32,940 nucleotides of DNA. Source: an uncultured bacterium (GTDB lineage: Bacteria > Bacillota > Clostridia > Lachnospirales > Lachnospiraceae). Below the pieces are notes generated by a model. It made no database searches, was not told where the DNA came from, and saw only the letters and a program-made list of their open reading frames with translations. The stretch is from the NCBI GenBank assembly GCA_905215775.1, contig CAJMRM010000032.1:1-32940 (forward strand). The letters are read 5' to 3'. Positions 1 to 6,347 of the stretch are shown one piece after another; position 1 is the stretch's first letter, and every line of letters begins with the position of its first letter. Made by a program: the position numbers and the translations under genes.

Positions 1-98
1 TGTAGAGTCACTGTCAAAGTCTTGATGTAACTCTGTAAACTTTTCTCTATCCCAGAATAAACTTGATTCTTCACTGTTCCTCTAATGTCGGCCTCCAA
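1..98 (-). CDS. possible 5' end of a gene running off the left edge
   Basis: An open minus-strand frame runs from a TTG at 98 (or an in-phase GTG at 74) to the window edge without a stop. The GTG has AGAGGA just upstream and the TTG follows GAGGATAT, so both ribosome-binding sites are only fair. It begins right after the stop of the secreted CW-repeat gene and could be co-transcribed with it. About 32 residues are visible, with no recognisable motif. It may be chance. Confidence 0.3.
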   Translation of the reverse strand, partial: MEADIRGTVKNQVYSGIEKSLQSYIKTLTVTL

Positions 99-104
99 AT
101 ATCC

Positions 105-674
105 TCAACTTAAATCTGTTAAACCACTTTGCAACATAGGACTATTTTCATATCTAATGCCTTCTTCTTGTGCATACCATTCTTCTGCACTGATCATGTT
201 ACCATCCGAATCTATGTAATAATTCTGTATAGCTGTTAAACTATTACCGTTATTGTTCTGATTATTTGAAGGAGCTGTATTACTACCATTGTCATCCGTG
301 ATTCCTAAAGAATATTCTATATTCGTTGGAAATTCATATGGTCCAACAATTTCTGGTGTTATGCGAAGTGCTGTTGCCGGATACTGAACTTCTCCATTTT
401 TAACCCATGCTCCATCTGCATTTACTGTATATTTACCATCTATGGTAATATTAGTTGCAAGCCAGCCTTCACTATCAAAGTAATACCACTCTGCGACTCC
501 ATCTCGATTGCCGTCAATCTGATACCATGCCGAGGTTGGATAGGAGCCGTCATCATTCTGCCACCACCAGCCTCTTTCATCCTGCTTCCATTCGCCTGCA
601 AACGCCGACATGGAAGTTAATGCTGATAAACCAGCTACCAAACAGGTTATTGCTAATCCCTTACGCTTCATCAC
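105..674 (-). CDS. secreted protein with choline-binding-like (CW) repeats
   Basis: About 189 aa. The N-terminus is a signal peptide: Lys/Arg-rich, a hydrophobic stretch, then SAFA before GEW. Residues 27-90 are rich in Trp, Tyr and Gly in the pattern of cell-wall/choline-binding repeats (RGWWWQNDDGSYP, then EWYYFDSEGW, then a YTVNADGAWV unit), which usually tether Firmicute proteins to cell-wall polymers. The C-terminal half is Asn/Ser-rich and looks like a linker without a catalytic domain. GGAGG at 682-686 lies 7 nt before a GTG at 674 and 10 nt before an ATG at 671; either could start translation. The protein is short for the family, which suggests a small surface protein. Its role within the mobile element is unknown. 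Confidence 0.75.
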   Translation of the reverse strand: MMKRKGLAITCLVAGLSALTSMSAFAGEWKQDERGWWWQNDDGSYPTSAWYQIDGNRDGVAEWYYFDSEGWLATNITIDGKYTVNADGAWVKNGEVQYPATALRITPEIVGPYEFPTNIEYSLGITDDNGSNTAPSNNQNNNGNSLTAIQNYYIDSDGNMISAEEWYAQEEGIRYENSPMLQSGLTDLS

Positions 675-747
675 ACTTTTTCCTCCGTACTCTTTAGATT
701 TTAATGATTATAAAATGCTTTTGTAGTTGCTACCTTTTTACTGAAAG

Positions 748-1125
748 CTATTTCTTCCTATCTCGCAAAAGAACTATCAAATACACTAAGCAAACAAACA
801 GAATCACCGCCACTGCTATTGTAAACGCCTTAAGTTCAGTACAAAGCTGACTAATGATTATATTGTCCAGCCCGATAATTGCAAGAATACAGGCTTGTGC
901 TGATAATACTAAAGTCGCTATCATCAGAGTTATGTTCATTTTCTCTGTCGTTGTTATCTTTGATTTGTCTGACTTACAAGGTTCTTGCTGGGTTTCCACT
1001 AAACCAGAAAATGACTCGTCACACTTGCCTATGCCACTTTTCTGATCTGTTTGGGCTATGGGCTGTTCTTGTGCCTGTTCTGCAACCGTAACTATGTAGG
1101 TTCTCGTTTTACCTTCAGACTGCAT
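748..1125 (-). CDS. small membrane protein, two predicted helices, function unknown
   Basis: 125 aa that I do not recognise. The first ~60 residues are polar (Gln-, Lys- and Ser-rich, with a TTTEK stretch) and probably cytoplasmic. Two hydrophobic segments follow, roughly residues 64-85 and 98-118, ending in a basic LLRDRKK tail. The topology fits a small inner-membrane anchor. An in-frame stop lies directly upstream of the ATG, so the start cannot be moved upstream, but no convincing Shine-Dalgarno is present, which lowers confidence. It lies 73 nt upstream of the CW-repeat gene on the same strand and could be transcribed with it. Confidence 0.5.
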   Translation of the reverse strand: MQSEGKTRTYIVTVAEQAQEQPIAQTDQKSGIGKCDESFSGLVETQQEPCKSDKSKITTTEKMNITLMIATLVLSAQACILAIIGLDNIIISQLCTELKAFTIAVAVILFVCLVYLIVLLRDRKK

Positions 1126-1164
1126 TTTCTTTTAGACTGTCCCCCTAAAATTTTATAGGAAAAC

Positions 1165-1204
1165 CAAAAAAGCAAGGTGTAAGCCTCCAACCTCACGCCT
1201 CGCT
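1165..1204 (-). terminator. rho-independent terminator, minus strand
   Basis: On the minus strand an imperfect 13-bp stem (AGCGAGGCGTGAG pairing with CTTACACCTTGCT, one C/A mismatch and two G-U pairs) is followed immediately by TTTTTT. It would stop minus-strand transcripts arriving from the repeat region. It also argues against a minus-strand reading frame spanning 1092-1328, since the hairpin would lie inside it. Confidence 0.55.
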
Positions 1205-1247
1205 GTCTTTTTGAGTACAACAAATAAACTCCTAGCCATTTTCCATC

Positions 1248-1276
1248 TTGTCTAAAGCCTAAACTTAGATTATAAT
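1248..1276 (+). promoter_or_regulatory. sigma-A promoter of the predicted small RNA
   Basis: TTGTCT (1248-1253), a 17-nt spacer and TATAAT (1271-1276) on the plus strand. The expected start, about 7 nt after the -10, is 1282-1284. That is exactly where the predicted RNA's closing helix begins, and the match is the main reason to believe both. Confidence 0.6.
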
Positions 1277-1281
1277 GTAAT

Positions 1282-1380
1282 GGCATAGTAGTGGTAGCAA
1301 CCATTGCGAAAGGTGTTCTGCAAAACACGTTTCACACCTGGGAGAGTGTTCCAGCACTCTTCTAGGTGCTATGCTTTTTT
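1282..1380 (+). ncRNA. predicted ~98-nt structured small RNA
   Basis: The 5' end GGCATAG (1282-1288) can pair with CTATGCT (1369-1375), closing the molecule. Inside are GTGGT-AGCA-ACCAT (5 bp), GTGTT with AACAC (5 bp), and a 14-bp hairpin pairing CACCTGGGAGAGTG (1335-1348) with CACTCTTCTAGGTG (1355-1368) around a 6-nt loop. TTTTTT at 1375-1380 ends it as an intrinsic terminator. A consensus promoter places the start at the first paired base. No plus-strand gene follows for over 1 kb and no ribosome-binding site with an open frame is present, so this looks like a free-standing RNA and not a leader. It is not a tRNA: the T-arm-like segment has a 6-nt loop on a 14-bp stem. I recognise no known family. 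It may be an antisense or trans-acting regulator of the mobile element. Confidence 0.55.
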
Positions 1381-2595
1381 AGTTTTCAAGCTTATTCTAA
1401 CACAGACAGCCTTTTTATTCAATTAGATTAGTTCATTTTCTTATGCAATCATATTTTCTTATCACGCTCCAGTTCTTTTGTATGCTCCTATTGTAACGCT
1501 AACGAACTAATTTGGCAGTAGACAATCTGCCGGATTTTACGCTATCCATTTATGGACTATGCCAGTTCTTTGCTCAGAATAGTCAGAATCATTTTAGATA
1601 TGCCATATGTTTGTATTTATGTTGGGACTATTTTGCTTTCCAAGCTATTGCATTTTCTTATGTCAACCATTTTTAGACTTGCCATACATGGACTTGATAT
1701 GTATAAATCCACACTGAGGAATGCTTTCCTACACCAGTCTCATGCTTAACAGGATTTGACACAGCTATAAATCTGGTAATTTGGTAATCAACTTGTCTAT
1801 GGAATGTCAGCCTAAAACAGGAATGCTCTACCGCCATTAAACTCAAAGCATCACAGTAGTTCTCAAAGTATCGAGTCTCAATGCCCAATCTACAAGAAAA
1901 AGATCCCATAGCTCAAGCAGAGAGGAGATATATCTCAGATTTTTCTAGCACCTATTAGTCACTTAAAAGCTTGGAGAATGGTATTAAATTTTTTTCCTAC
2001 TGCTCCCAGATTTTAAGGGAGTCTAAAGTAGCAGTGGCACGCCAGAGCGTAGCGGTAAGCCAAAGGAATCTCTTCTGAAATGTCAGCGGGGAGGAAGTAG
2101 AAGCTATAAGCTCCTATCCGAAGATAAACCAAACATCTCACTCAGCTCTCATACTCCGATATGTTATACCAGATAAACAGAAAAAGCTGCCGAATCCACA
2201 GGAACGCTTGCTACCAGCTCTCAGAAGCCATACCCGTTATAGCCTTATGCTATCCTAAACAATTATGTCATACTATATCAACCCAGAATGCCACTGAACC
2301 CACAGGAACGCTTACTACCAGCTCTCAGAAGCTATACCCTTAGTTCTTATGCCATACTACTCCGATATGCTATATCAGATAAACCAAACCAGCCAGCAAA
2401 TTCAGTCCGAAGATTAGCTCTCATACGAATGCTACCTCAGAAAAATACATTTTTCCATATGCTTATGATAACATATCTATATGCTATACTGCGCAGATAC
2501 GCTATACTACGTAAACCAGAACTGTCAAATAATTCAGTCCGAAGATTAACATCTGCTAACAGAAGCCATATTGCTTATTTTCTATGCTGTACTTA
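1381..2595. other. 1.2-kb stretch without a credible protein gene
   Basis: Open frames here are short, lack ribosome-binding sites and resemble no protein family. Visible structure: a perfect 12-nt palindrome GAGATATATCTC near 1926; nested inverted repeats around 1998-2037 (CTAC..GTAG enclosing CTCCC..GGGAG); one copy of GGTAATTTGGTAA at 1775-1787, repeated exactly at 3416-3428 near the start of a gene; and the degenerate repeat field from about 2150. It may hold a large non-coding RNA, a regulatory region or decayed sequence. Confidence 0.5.
2150..2550. repeat. field of degenerate direct repeats
   Basis: Three repeat pairs are interleaved. A 40-bp unit at 2196-2235 and 2300-2339 differs at 2 positions (spacing 104 bp). 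A 27-bp unit at 2152-2178 and 2358-2384 differs at 2 positions. An exact 18-bp unit, AATTCAGTCCGAAGATTA, lies at 2399-2416 and 2531-2548. Many short variants of TATGCTAT and CATACTAC lie between them. No CRISPR periodicity is present, and the region is not convincingly coding on either strand. Confidence 0.75.
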
Positions 2596-3021
2596 TTATT
2601 TCTTGCCTCCTGCCCCTTTCAGCTGATTTAAACGATTCCTGATTGTCCGATCCGTCACACCAAAGTACTCCGCCAGACGCTTATTGCTCCATCCACATTT
2701 ATATTTAAAGGTTTTTAACAGATCCATGTCTATATCCTTCATTGCAGGCTTAATCTCTCCGCTCCGTATCTTTTCCTGATATTCACGCATACTCGTAAAT
2801 TTCAGCTTGCTCAGCTCGTCACAGCAGTCAAGTAAATAGCAAATAATGTCTATATTGCTAATATTATCACGCCTTGCTCTAAAAAGAAGAGCGTTCACTT
2901 GCTCTATCTGCTCTTTACTAGAAAAAACGCCTTTTATTTTTTTCCTCTTGATCTCTTCTGTTATTGCCATCAGATCCATGTCACTTAAATTGTCCCAATG
3001 ATATTCCATATAGCTCAACAT
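2596..3021 (-). CDS. HTH-containing mobile-element protein
   Basis: 141 aa. The C-terminal ~35 residues contain a helix-turn-helix, NKRLAEYFGVTDRTIRNRLN, with the usual 'alternative helix, Gly turn, recognition helix' spacing, so it probably binds DNA. The N-terminal ~100 residues are helical and match the neighbouring 107-aa protein (shared pattern Y-x-W-x-x-L-S near residue 7, and a Leu/Ile-rich helix ending in Cys-Cys), so the two are paralogues. AAAAGGAGAG lies 6-8 nt before the ATG. It is the last gene of the element's minus-strand run and may regulate it. I recognise no named family. Confidence 0.7.
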   Translation of the reverse strand: MLSYMEYHWDNLSDMDLMAITEEIKRKKIKGVFSSKEQIEQVNALLFRARRDNISNIDIICYLLDCCDELSKLKFTSMREYQEKIRSGEIKPAMKDIDMDLLKTFKYKCGWSNKRLAEYFGVTDRTIRNRLNQLKGAGGKK

Positions 3022-3063
3022 GCTTATCTCTCCTTTTCTTTTTTCTCTTACTTATCGGAATGC

Positions 3064-3387
3064 TTACTTCAGCAGTCGGTTCAAAATCGGGATTTTTTGG
3101 AACAGACTGTATATGTAGTCCAAGTCTCCATCCTGTTTCCGTTTCTGCTCGATATATTGCTCCTTGTCAGTCATATAGCAGCAACAGCTCATAATATACA
3201 ATAGAAGCTGCGTTTCAGTGATTCCCTGTCTCTCTGCCTGTTTTATCAAGTCCCAGATTCCACTCTTACGGGATAAACAATTCATATAGCTGAGCATTTC
3301 TCTATCTTTCTGCTTAATATCAGAAAGGATCTGCTCCTTCTCCTCTTCTGAAAGTTCTCGCCAGTTATACCTTGTCCGGATACTCAC
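3064..3387 (-). CDS. paralogue of the HTH protein lacking the HTH
   Basis: 107 aa from a GTG at 3387. This start is chosen because AGGAG (3396-3400) lies 8 nt upstream, while the longer ATG at 3444 has no ribosome-binding site, and because the Tyr-x-Trp motif then falls at residue 7, as in its paralogue. The helical region aligns with that protein (L-I-x-x-A-x-x-x-x-I-T/S ... Y-I/L-x-x-C-C), but it ends in a short basic, hydrophobic tail without an HTH. It could be a partner or antagonist of the HTH protein through hetero-oligomerisation; that is inference. Function unknown. Confidence 0.65.
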   Translation of the reverse strand: MSIRTRYNWRELSEEEKEQILSDIKQKDREMLSYMNCLSRKSGIWDLIKQAERQGITETQLLLYIMSCCCYMTDKEQYIEQKRKQDGDLDYIYSLFQKIPILNRLLK

Positions 3388-3513
3388 GCTCTCATCTCCT
3401 AACCTGCTATTTTTTGGTAATTTGGTAACCAATCCATTAACCATGCACTGTTAACTGATAAATGCTTGATAAGCCAGAGGCAATGCCCCTGACTTATAAA
3501 CCATGGTCTCTAT

Positions 3514-4302
3514 TTAATTTTTCTTGCTCCTGCGTCCTCTCCGCTTGCTGGACGGTTCAGATTCCAAAGAGGTCTCTGACGGCTCCAAGTGATCTGTCTC
3601 AGATTCTGGCTGCTCCTCAGGACTCTCAAACGGTTCATCTCCCATTACAGGCTGTTCCTCAGTTGGTTCAGATGGGGATTCCTCAATACCAGAAGATTCG
3701 CTATCCACGTTCTCAGGTTCACCCAGCTGTCTATCTTCATCCGGTTCTGGTAAACCAATCTCCGGCAAGACAGCTTGTCCCTCAGCTACGCCAGCATCCT
3801 CACATTCTGTCGGGTTCGGCTCCAACTGTACTGCCGGAACATCAACAGAAGGGTTCTGTTCCCGTTCCCGAAGCATCTCTACCAACGCCTCAAGTGCATA
3901 AGTAGAAGTCCTGACTTCATCTCTCAGTTGCTCACTCAACTCCTGCACCTGAGGATAGATACTCTTCTCTGCATCTGTCAGCTCCAGCATATTGAATGTA
4001 CACGCCCGGTCAAGGTCAAGCTGAAATCTGCGGCACACGTTATAGATTTTCTCAAACGTTGTGGATTTTGCTTTCCCTACGCCCTTCACATAGCATCCAC
4101 GCCGAACCGGATAAATCTCTCCGTCTGCGGTCATCATTTTAATTGCTCCGGCGATTACTCCATCTGTCACACCATTGTCTATATGGGTCTGAACATACTC
4201 TACGATATCCTTACGCTCTGCTTCTTCCTGTACCTGACCCATAAACGCTGCGATTAAGCTCTTCACTTCTGCGGTCTTTGATGTAAACATTTTCTCACTC
4301 AT
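3514..4302 (-). CDS. 262-aa protein with an acidic disordered tail, function unknown
   Basis: Residues 1-150 look folded and mostly helical (start MSEKMFTSKTAEVKSLIAAF). Residues ~150-250 are low-complexity and dense in Glu, Pro and Ser, and the protein ends in a strongly basic SKRRGRRSKKN. The pairing of an acidic linker with a basic tip suggests a nucleic-acid or partner-binding tail. AAAGGAG lies 11 nt before the ATG, inside the 3' end of the 45-aa gene upstream, whose stop overlaps this start by 8 nt, so translation is probably coupled. I do not recognise the family. Position and strand place it in the element's operon with the SprT-like protease. Confidence 0.7.
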   Translation of the reverse strand: MSEKMFTSKTAEVKSLIAAFMGQVQEEAERKDIVEYVQTHIDNGVTDGVIAGAIKMMTADGEIYPVRRGCYVKGVGKAKSTTFEKIYNVCRRFQLDLDRACTFNMLELTDAEKSIYPQVQELSEQLRDEVRTSTYALEALVEMLREREQNPSVDVPAVQLEPNPTECEDAGVAEGQAVLPEIGLPEPDEDRQLGEPENVDSESSGIEESPSEPTEEQPVMGDEPFESPEEQPESETDHLEPSETSLESEPSSKRRGRRSKKN

Positions 4303-4432
4303 ATCTTGATTGCTCCTTTATTTTTTCTTTTTTTGATACTACTACTCTAACGCTGATTTCACACGGTGTCTGCTGACATAATGCAAGAACATCGGCTCTC
4401 TGTTTTAGGGACAATCCACAGGAAACTGCCAT
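4295..4432 (-). CDS. 45-aa protein translationally coupled on both sides
   Basis: The ATG at 4432 shares one base with the stop of the SprT-like gene (TAATG). The frame runs 45 codons, starting MAVSCGLSLKQRADVLALC, and its TGA lies inside the first codons of the 262-aa gene (8-nt overlap). The gap between the two neighbours, otherwise 129 nt, is thus filled exactly. The sequence is plausible as a small protein: a Cys-containing helix, a Val-rich strand and a Lys-rich tail. No family is recognised. An independent RNA or chance frame is possible, but the stop/start geometry is typical of real operon genes. Confidence 0.6.
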   Translation of the reverse strand: MAVSCGLSLKQRADVLALCQQTPCEISVRVVVSKKEKIKEQSRYE

Positions 4433-5082
4433 TACGGTACTTTTATCATCTGAACATTGCAATCCATACACAAGATATTCACATCTTTTGTTGCTCTTAC
4501 ACTATTCCCACAGACAGGACATAGATATTTTCTGGTGCTGCTCGGTCTTTTCTTAGGGGATTCATCCCCATCTGTCCCCGGTTCATTGCCCGATCCACTC
4601 GGTCCGATACTGCCGCTATCCGGTTCTCCACCCAGACGATAATTCTCACAGGCAGCATCCAATCCCCAGTCCTGAATGTTCTGAATAAACTCCTCAGTCG
4701 GTTCTGTCACGCTCCATCCGATATAACCAGCTTTACTGATTTTAAGACCACGCCTCTCTGCCTCCGCTTTAAAGCTCTTGTTATGGTACCTGCCAGCATT
4801 GGACGTATCCTTGATTCCGTTCTCCATACAATAAATATGAACCATCTCGTGCATCAATGTAGCAAGTACATGTTCAATCGGTCGGGACAGATACTCGGCT
4901 CCCAAGTTTAACTCGTAATAACGCCCCTCTCCGGAAGCCCAGACTTTCTGCGTTGTACAATGTCCATACGCACCCCGGCTGGATTGAATGGTAATCATTG
5001 CAACCGGAAGACCATTATCAAAATATTCCTGATTAAATACCGCATAAGCATTCTCCAACTTTTTTGTATCGGCACTCAGCAA
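4432..5082 (-). CDS. SprT-like zinc metalloprotease
   Basis: 216 aa. The SprT-like domain spans residues ~5-125 with a gluzincin HEMVH at 78-82 and a third likely zinc ligand at His100 (GRYHNKSF). A Gly/Ser/Pro/Asp linker (~150-180) joins a C-terminal zinc ribbon with Cys188, Cys191, Cys205 and Cys208. Eukaryotic relatives (Spartan) cleave DNA-protein crosslinks; bacterial members on mobile elements are poorly characterised, and a role in processing a protein bound to transferred DNA is only inference. The start is TTG at 5082, supported by GAGAGGTGA about 6 nt upstream. It heads a coupled run with the 45-aa and 262-aa genes. Confidence 0.85.
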   Translation of the reverse strand: MLSADTKKLENAYAVFNQEYFDNGLPVAMITIQSSRGAYGHCTTQKVWASGEGRYYELNLGAEYLSRPIEHVLATLMHEMVHIYCMENGIKDTSNAGRYHNKSFKAEAERRGLKISKAGYIGWSVTEPTEEFIQNIQDWGLDAACENYRLGGEPDSGSIGPSGSGNEPGTDGDESPKKRPSSTRKYLCPVCGNSVRATKDVNILCMDCNVQMIKVP

Positions 5083-5201
5083 ACGGAATCACCTCTCTCA
5101 TAAATAAAATAAAAATAAATATACTCTTTAACACTGCACAGTTGAAAAAAATGATTCTCCGTTCTTCAAGAATGCCCCTAAACGAGAGAACAGCCATGAG
5201 C

Positions 5202-5351
5202 TTACGGCTCACGACTGTCATCCTCGTTCTCGATACTTTCAACTATTTTCAAGCAGACCTTTTTCATCATACGATATCCGGCTAACACAACCACCGCATC
5301 CAGCATCACAATCATCACGATTGCGACTACCGCAACAACCTGTACCATCAT
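5202..5351 (-). CDS. 49-aa single-helix membrane mini-protein
   Basis: A perfect AGGAGG (5359-5364) lies 7 nt before two adjacent ATGs (5351 and 5348). The 49-aa product has a hydrophobic helix rich in Val, Ile, Met and Ala over residues ~3-25 (VVAVVAIVMIVMLDAVVVLA), then a basic stretch with MMKK, then an acidic tail ENEDDSREP. This is a classic N-out small membrane peptide. It precedes the SprT-like gene by 119 nt on the same strand. It could be a membrane regulator, an entry-exclusion peptide or a toxin-like peptide; nothing distinguishes these. Confidence 0.6.
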   Translation of the reverse strand: MMVQVVAVVAIVMIVMLDAVVVLAGYRMMKKVCLKIVESIENEDDSREP

Positions 5352-5383
5352 CTCAGCACCTCCTAATTTTTAATGGTGCCATT

Positions 5384-5488
5384 CTAACGCCGCATAATGC
5401 TTCCGGCAATGGTGATGACGCACAAACTTACCTTTATGATTTTAGGGATATCCACGGATTTCCGCCCCCATATCCTTCGGTTTTCCAT
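5384..5488 (-). CDS. possible 34-aa peptide upstream of the mini-membrane protein
   Basis: ATG at 5488, 34 codons, TAG at 5384. Residues ~15-31 are hydrophobic (IIKVSLCVITIAGSIM) and flanked by Arg and Lys. The ribosome-binding site is poor (AAGAAAAGTAAAG), so this may be a leader or chance frame. It ends 33 nt before the AGGAGGT... start region of the 49-aa gene. Confidence 0.3.
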   Translation of the reverse strand: MENRRIWGRKSVDIPKIIKVSLCVITIAGSIMRR

Positions 5489-5515
5489 CTTTACTTTTCT
5501 TCGGAATCAACCTCC

Positions 5516-5792
5516 CAGACCCCTCTGTGGCTTGCCAGAATCCTCGTATTCCGGTTTTTATTCTCTTGCCCTACTCTCTAACCATACCACATCTATACCC
5601 CCTTAGAGCTTGCAGCAAATCTGCATGATTTTTTCTATTCTCCATTTTCAAATCGCCGCCATTCTCCTCATTCCAGAAACTCACAGAACCCTCTGTGGCT
5701 TGCCAGAATCCCCATATTCCGGTTTTTATTCTCTTGTCCTACTCTCTTACCATACCACATCTATACCCCCTTAGAGCTTGCAGCAAATCTGC
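5516..5792. repeat. 109-bp direct repeat pair
   Basis: Copies at 5516-5624 and 5684-5792, offset 168 bp, differ at 5 of 109 positions. In both copies a minus-strand frame ends ADLLQALRGYRCGMVRE and stop, with the only difference inside it silent (GTT/GTA). A second frame beginning ATG TGG TAT GGT has AAGGGGG 5 nt upstream. It runs 30 codons in the rightward copy but hits TAG after four codons in the other. Confidence 0.85.
5668..5760 (-). CDS. possible 30-aa peptide inside the repeat
   Basis: AAGGGGG (5766-5772) is 5 nt before ATG at 5760. The product is 30 aa, begins MWYGKRVGQENKN and contains GILASHRG. The same frame in the other repeat copy is stopped after codon 4. It could be a leader peptide or small toxin-like peptide, or a chance frame. 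Confidence 0.3.
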   Translation of the reverse strand: MWYGKRVGQENKNRNMGILASHRGFCEFLE

Positions 5793-5935
5793 TTCAACTT
5801 TATCCACATCCTTTTTCCATTTCACCTAGAAATCCACATTCTTTTCCTGTTTATACCCAATAAACCCTAAGCCGACTTCCAACCAGACGCACCCCACCAC
5901 TTCTCTCCTACGCTCTCAAACTCTTCCCACAACGC

Positions 5936-5973
5936 AAAAAAGACCCCGTACCCCTCAGGATACAGAGTCTTTT
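5936..5973 (-). terminator. terminator downstream of rpsR
   Basis: Read on the minus strand, AAAAGACTCTGTATCC pairs with the GGGTACGGGGTCTTTT side (about 16 bp with G-U pairs) and runs into TTTTTT. It lies about 85 bp past the rpsR stop, beyond the putative element end, so it may be supplied by the element. It is symmetrical enough to act in both directions. Confidence 0.7.
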
Positions 5974-5996
5974 GAAAAATCTTTATATGACCTTTG

Positions 5997-6058
5997 TGAG
6001 TAAAAAATTGAGTAAAACACTTACCCAATCGCCCGCAAACCCTTGATTTTACAGGCTT
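5997..6058. other. candidate mobile-element end beside rpsR
   Basis: Two copies of TGAGTAAAA (5997-6005 and 6009-6017) are spaced 12 bp apart, about one helical turn, within 62 bp of the rpsR stop. This is the layout of arm-type integrase-binding repeats next to a core site. Base composition and gene content change sharply here: AT-rich accessory genes on the left, GC-rich housekeeping genes on the right. No integrase or second att copy is in the window, so the assignment is tentative. Confidence 0.35.
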
Positions 6059-6325
6059 CTACTCGCATGTATAAGGCATCAGAGCTAAATGTCTTGCTCT
6101 CTTGATAGCAACGGTTAAAGCTCTCTGATGCTTTGCGCAGTTGCCAGTAATTCTTCTGGGAAGGATCTTACCTCTCTCAGATACGTATCTCTTTAACTTA
6201 TTTACGTCCTTGTAATCGATCTCGCCGTTCTTATCGCCGCAGAATACGCAGACTTTTTTTCTTCTATGCATACCGCCTCTTCTTACTCTGGAAGAATCGG
6301 ATTTGCCGTCTTTATTAAATGCCAT
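6059..6325 (-). CDS. rpsR: 30S ribosomal protein S18
   Basis: 88 aa, the usual length. Characteristic S18 sequence: RRKKVCVFCGDK near the N-terminus, a YKDVNKLKRYVSERGKI centre, PRRITGNCAKHQR and the basic ALTVAIKRARHLALMPY end. The cysteines make this the zinc-ribbon (C+) form of S18. It binds the 30S platform beside S6. GGAGGT lies 7-8 nt before the ATG. It is the last gene of rpsF-ssb-rpsR, with a 22-nt gap from ssb. Its 3' end borders the AT-rich accessory region. Confidence 0.97.
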   Translation of the reverse strand: MAFNKDGKSDSSRVRRGGMHRRKKVCVFCGDKNGEIDYKDVNKLKRYVSERGKILPRRITGNCAKHQRALTVAIKRARHLALMPYTCE

Positions 6326-6347
6326 TTTTAATTACCTCCTGTCAGAA

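Noticed and set aside
1092..1328. 78-codon minus-strand frame
   Set aside because: It has no ribosome-binding site, contains a terminator hairpin with T6 inside it, overlaps the start of the 125-aa gene and has no protein-like pattern.
1282..1380. tRNA-like gene
   Set aside because: A 7-bp end helix and a GTGGTAGC/GTTCC pattern resemble a tRNA, but the T-arm would be a 14-bp stem with a 6-nt loop and no anticodon arm fits.
1552..1909. Frames on both strands (65 and 78 codons)
   Set aside because: No Shine-Dalgarno, no domain pattern; typical chance frames in AT-rich non-coding DNA.
2150..2550. CRISPR array
   Set aside because: Repeat units differ in type, number only two each, and spacing is irregular; no cas gene is present.
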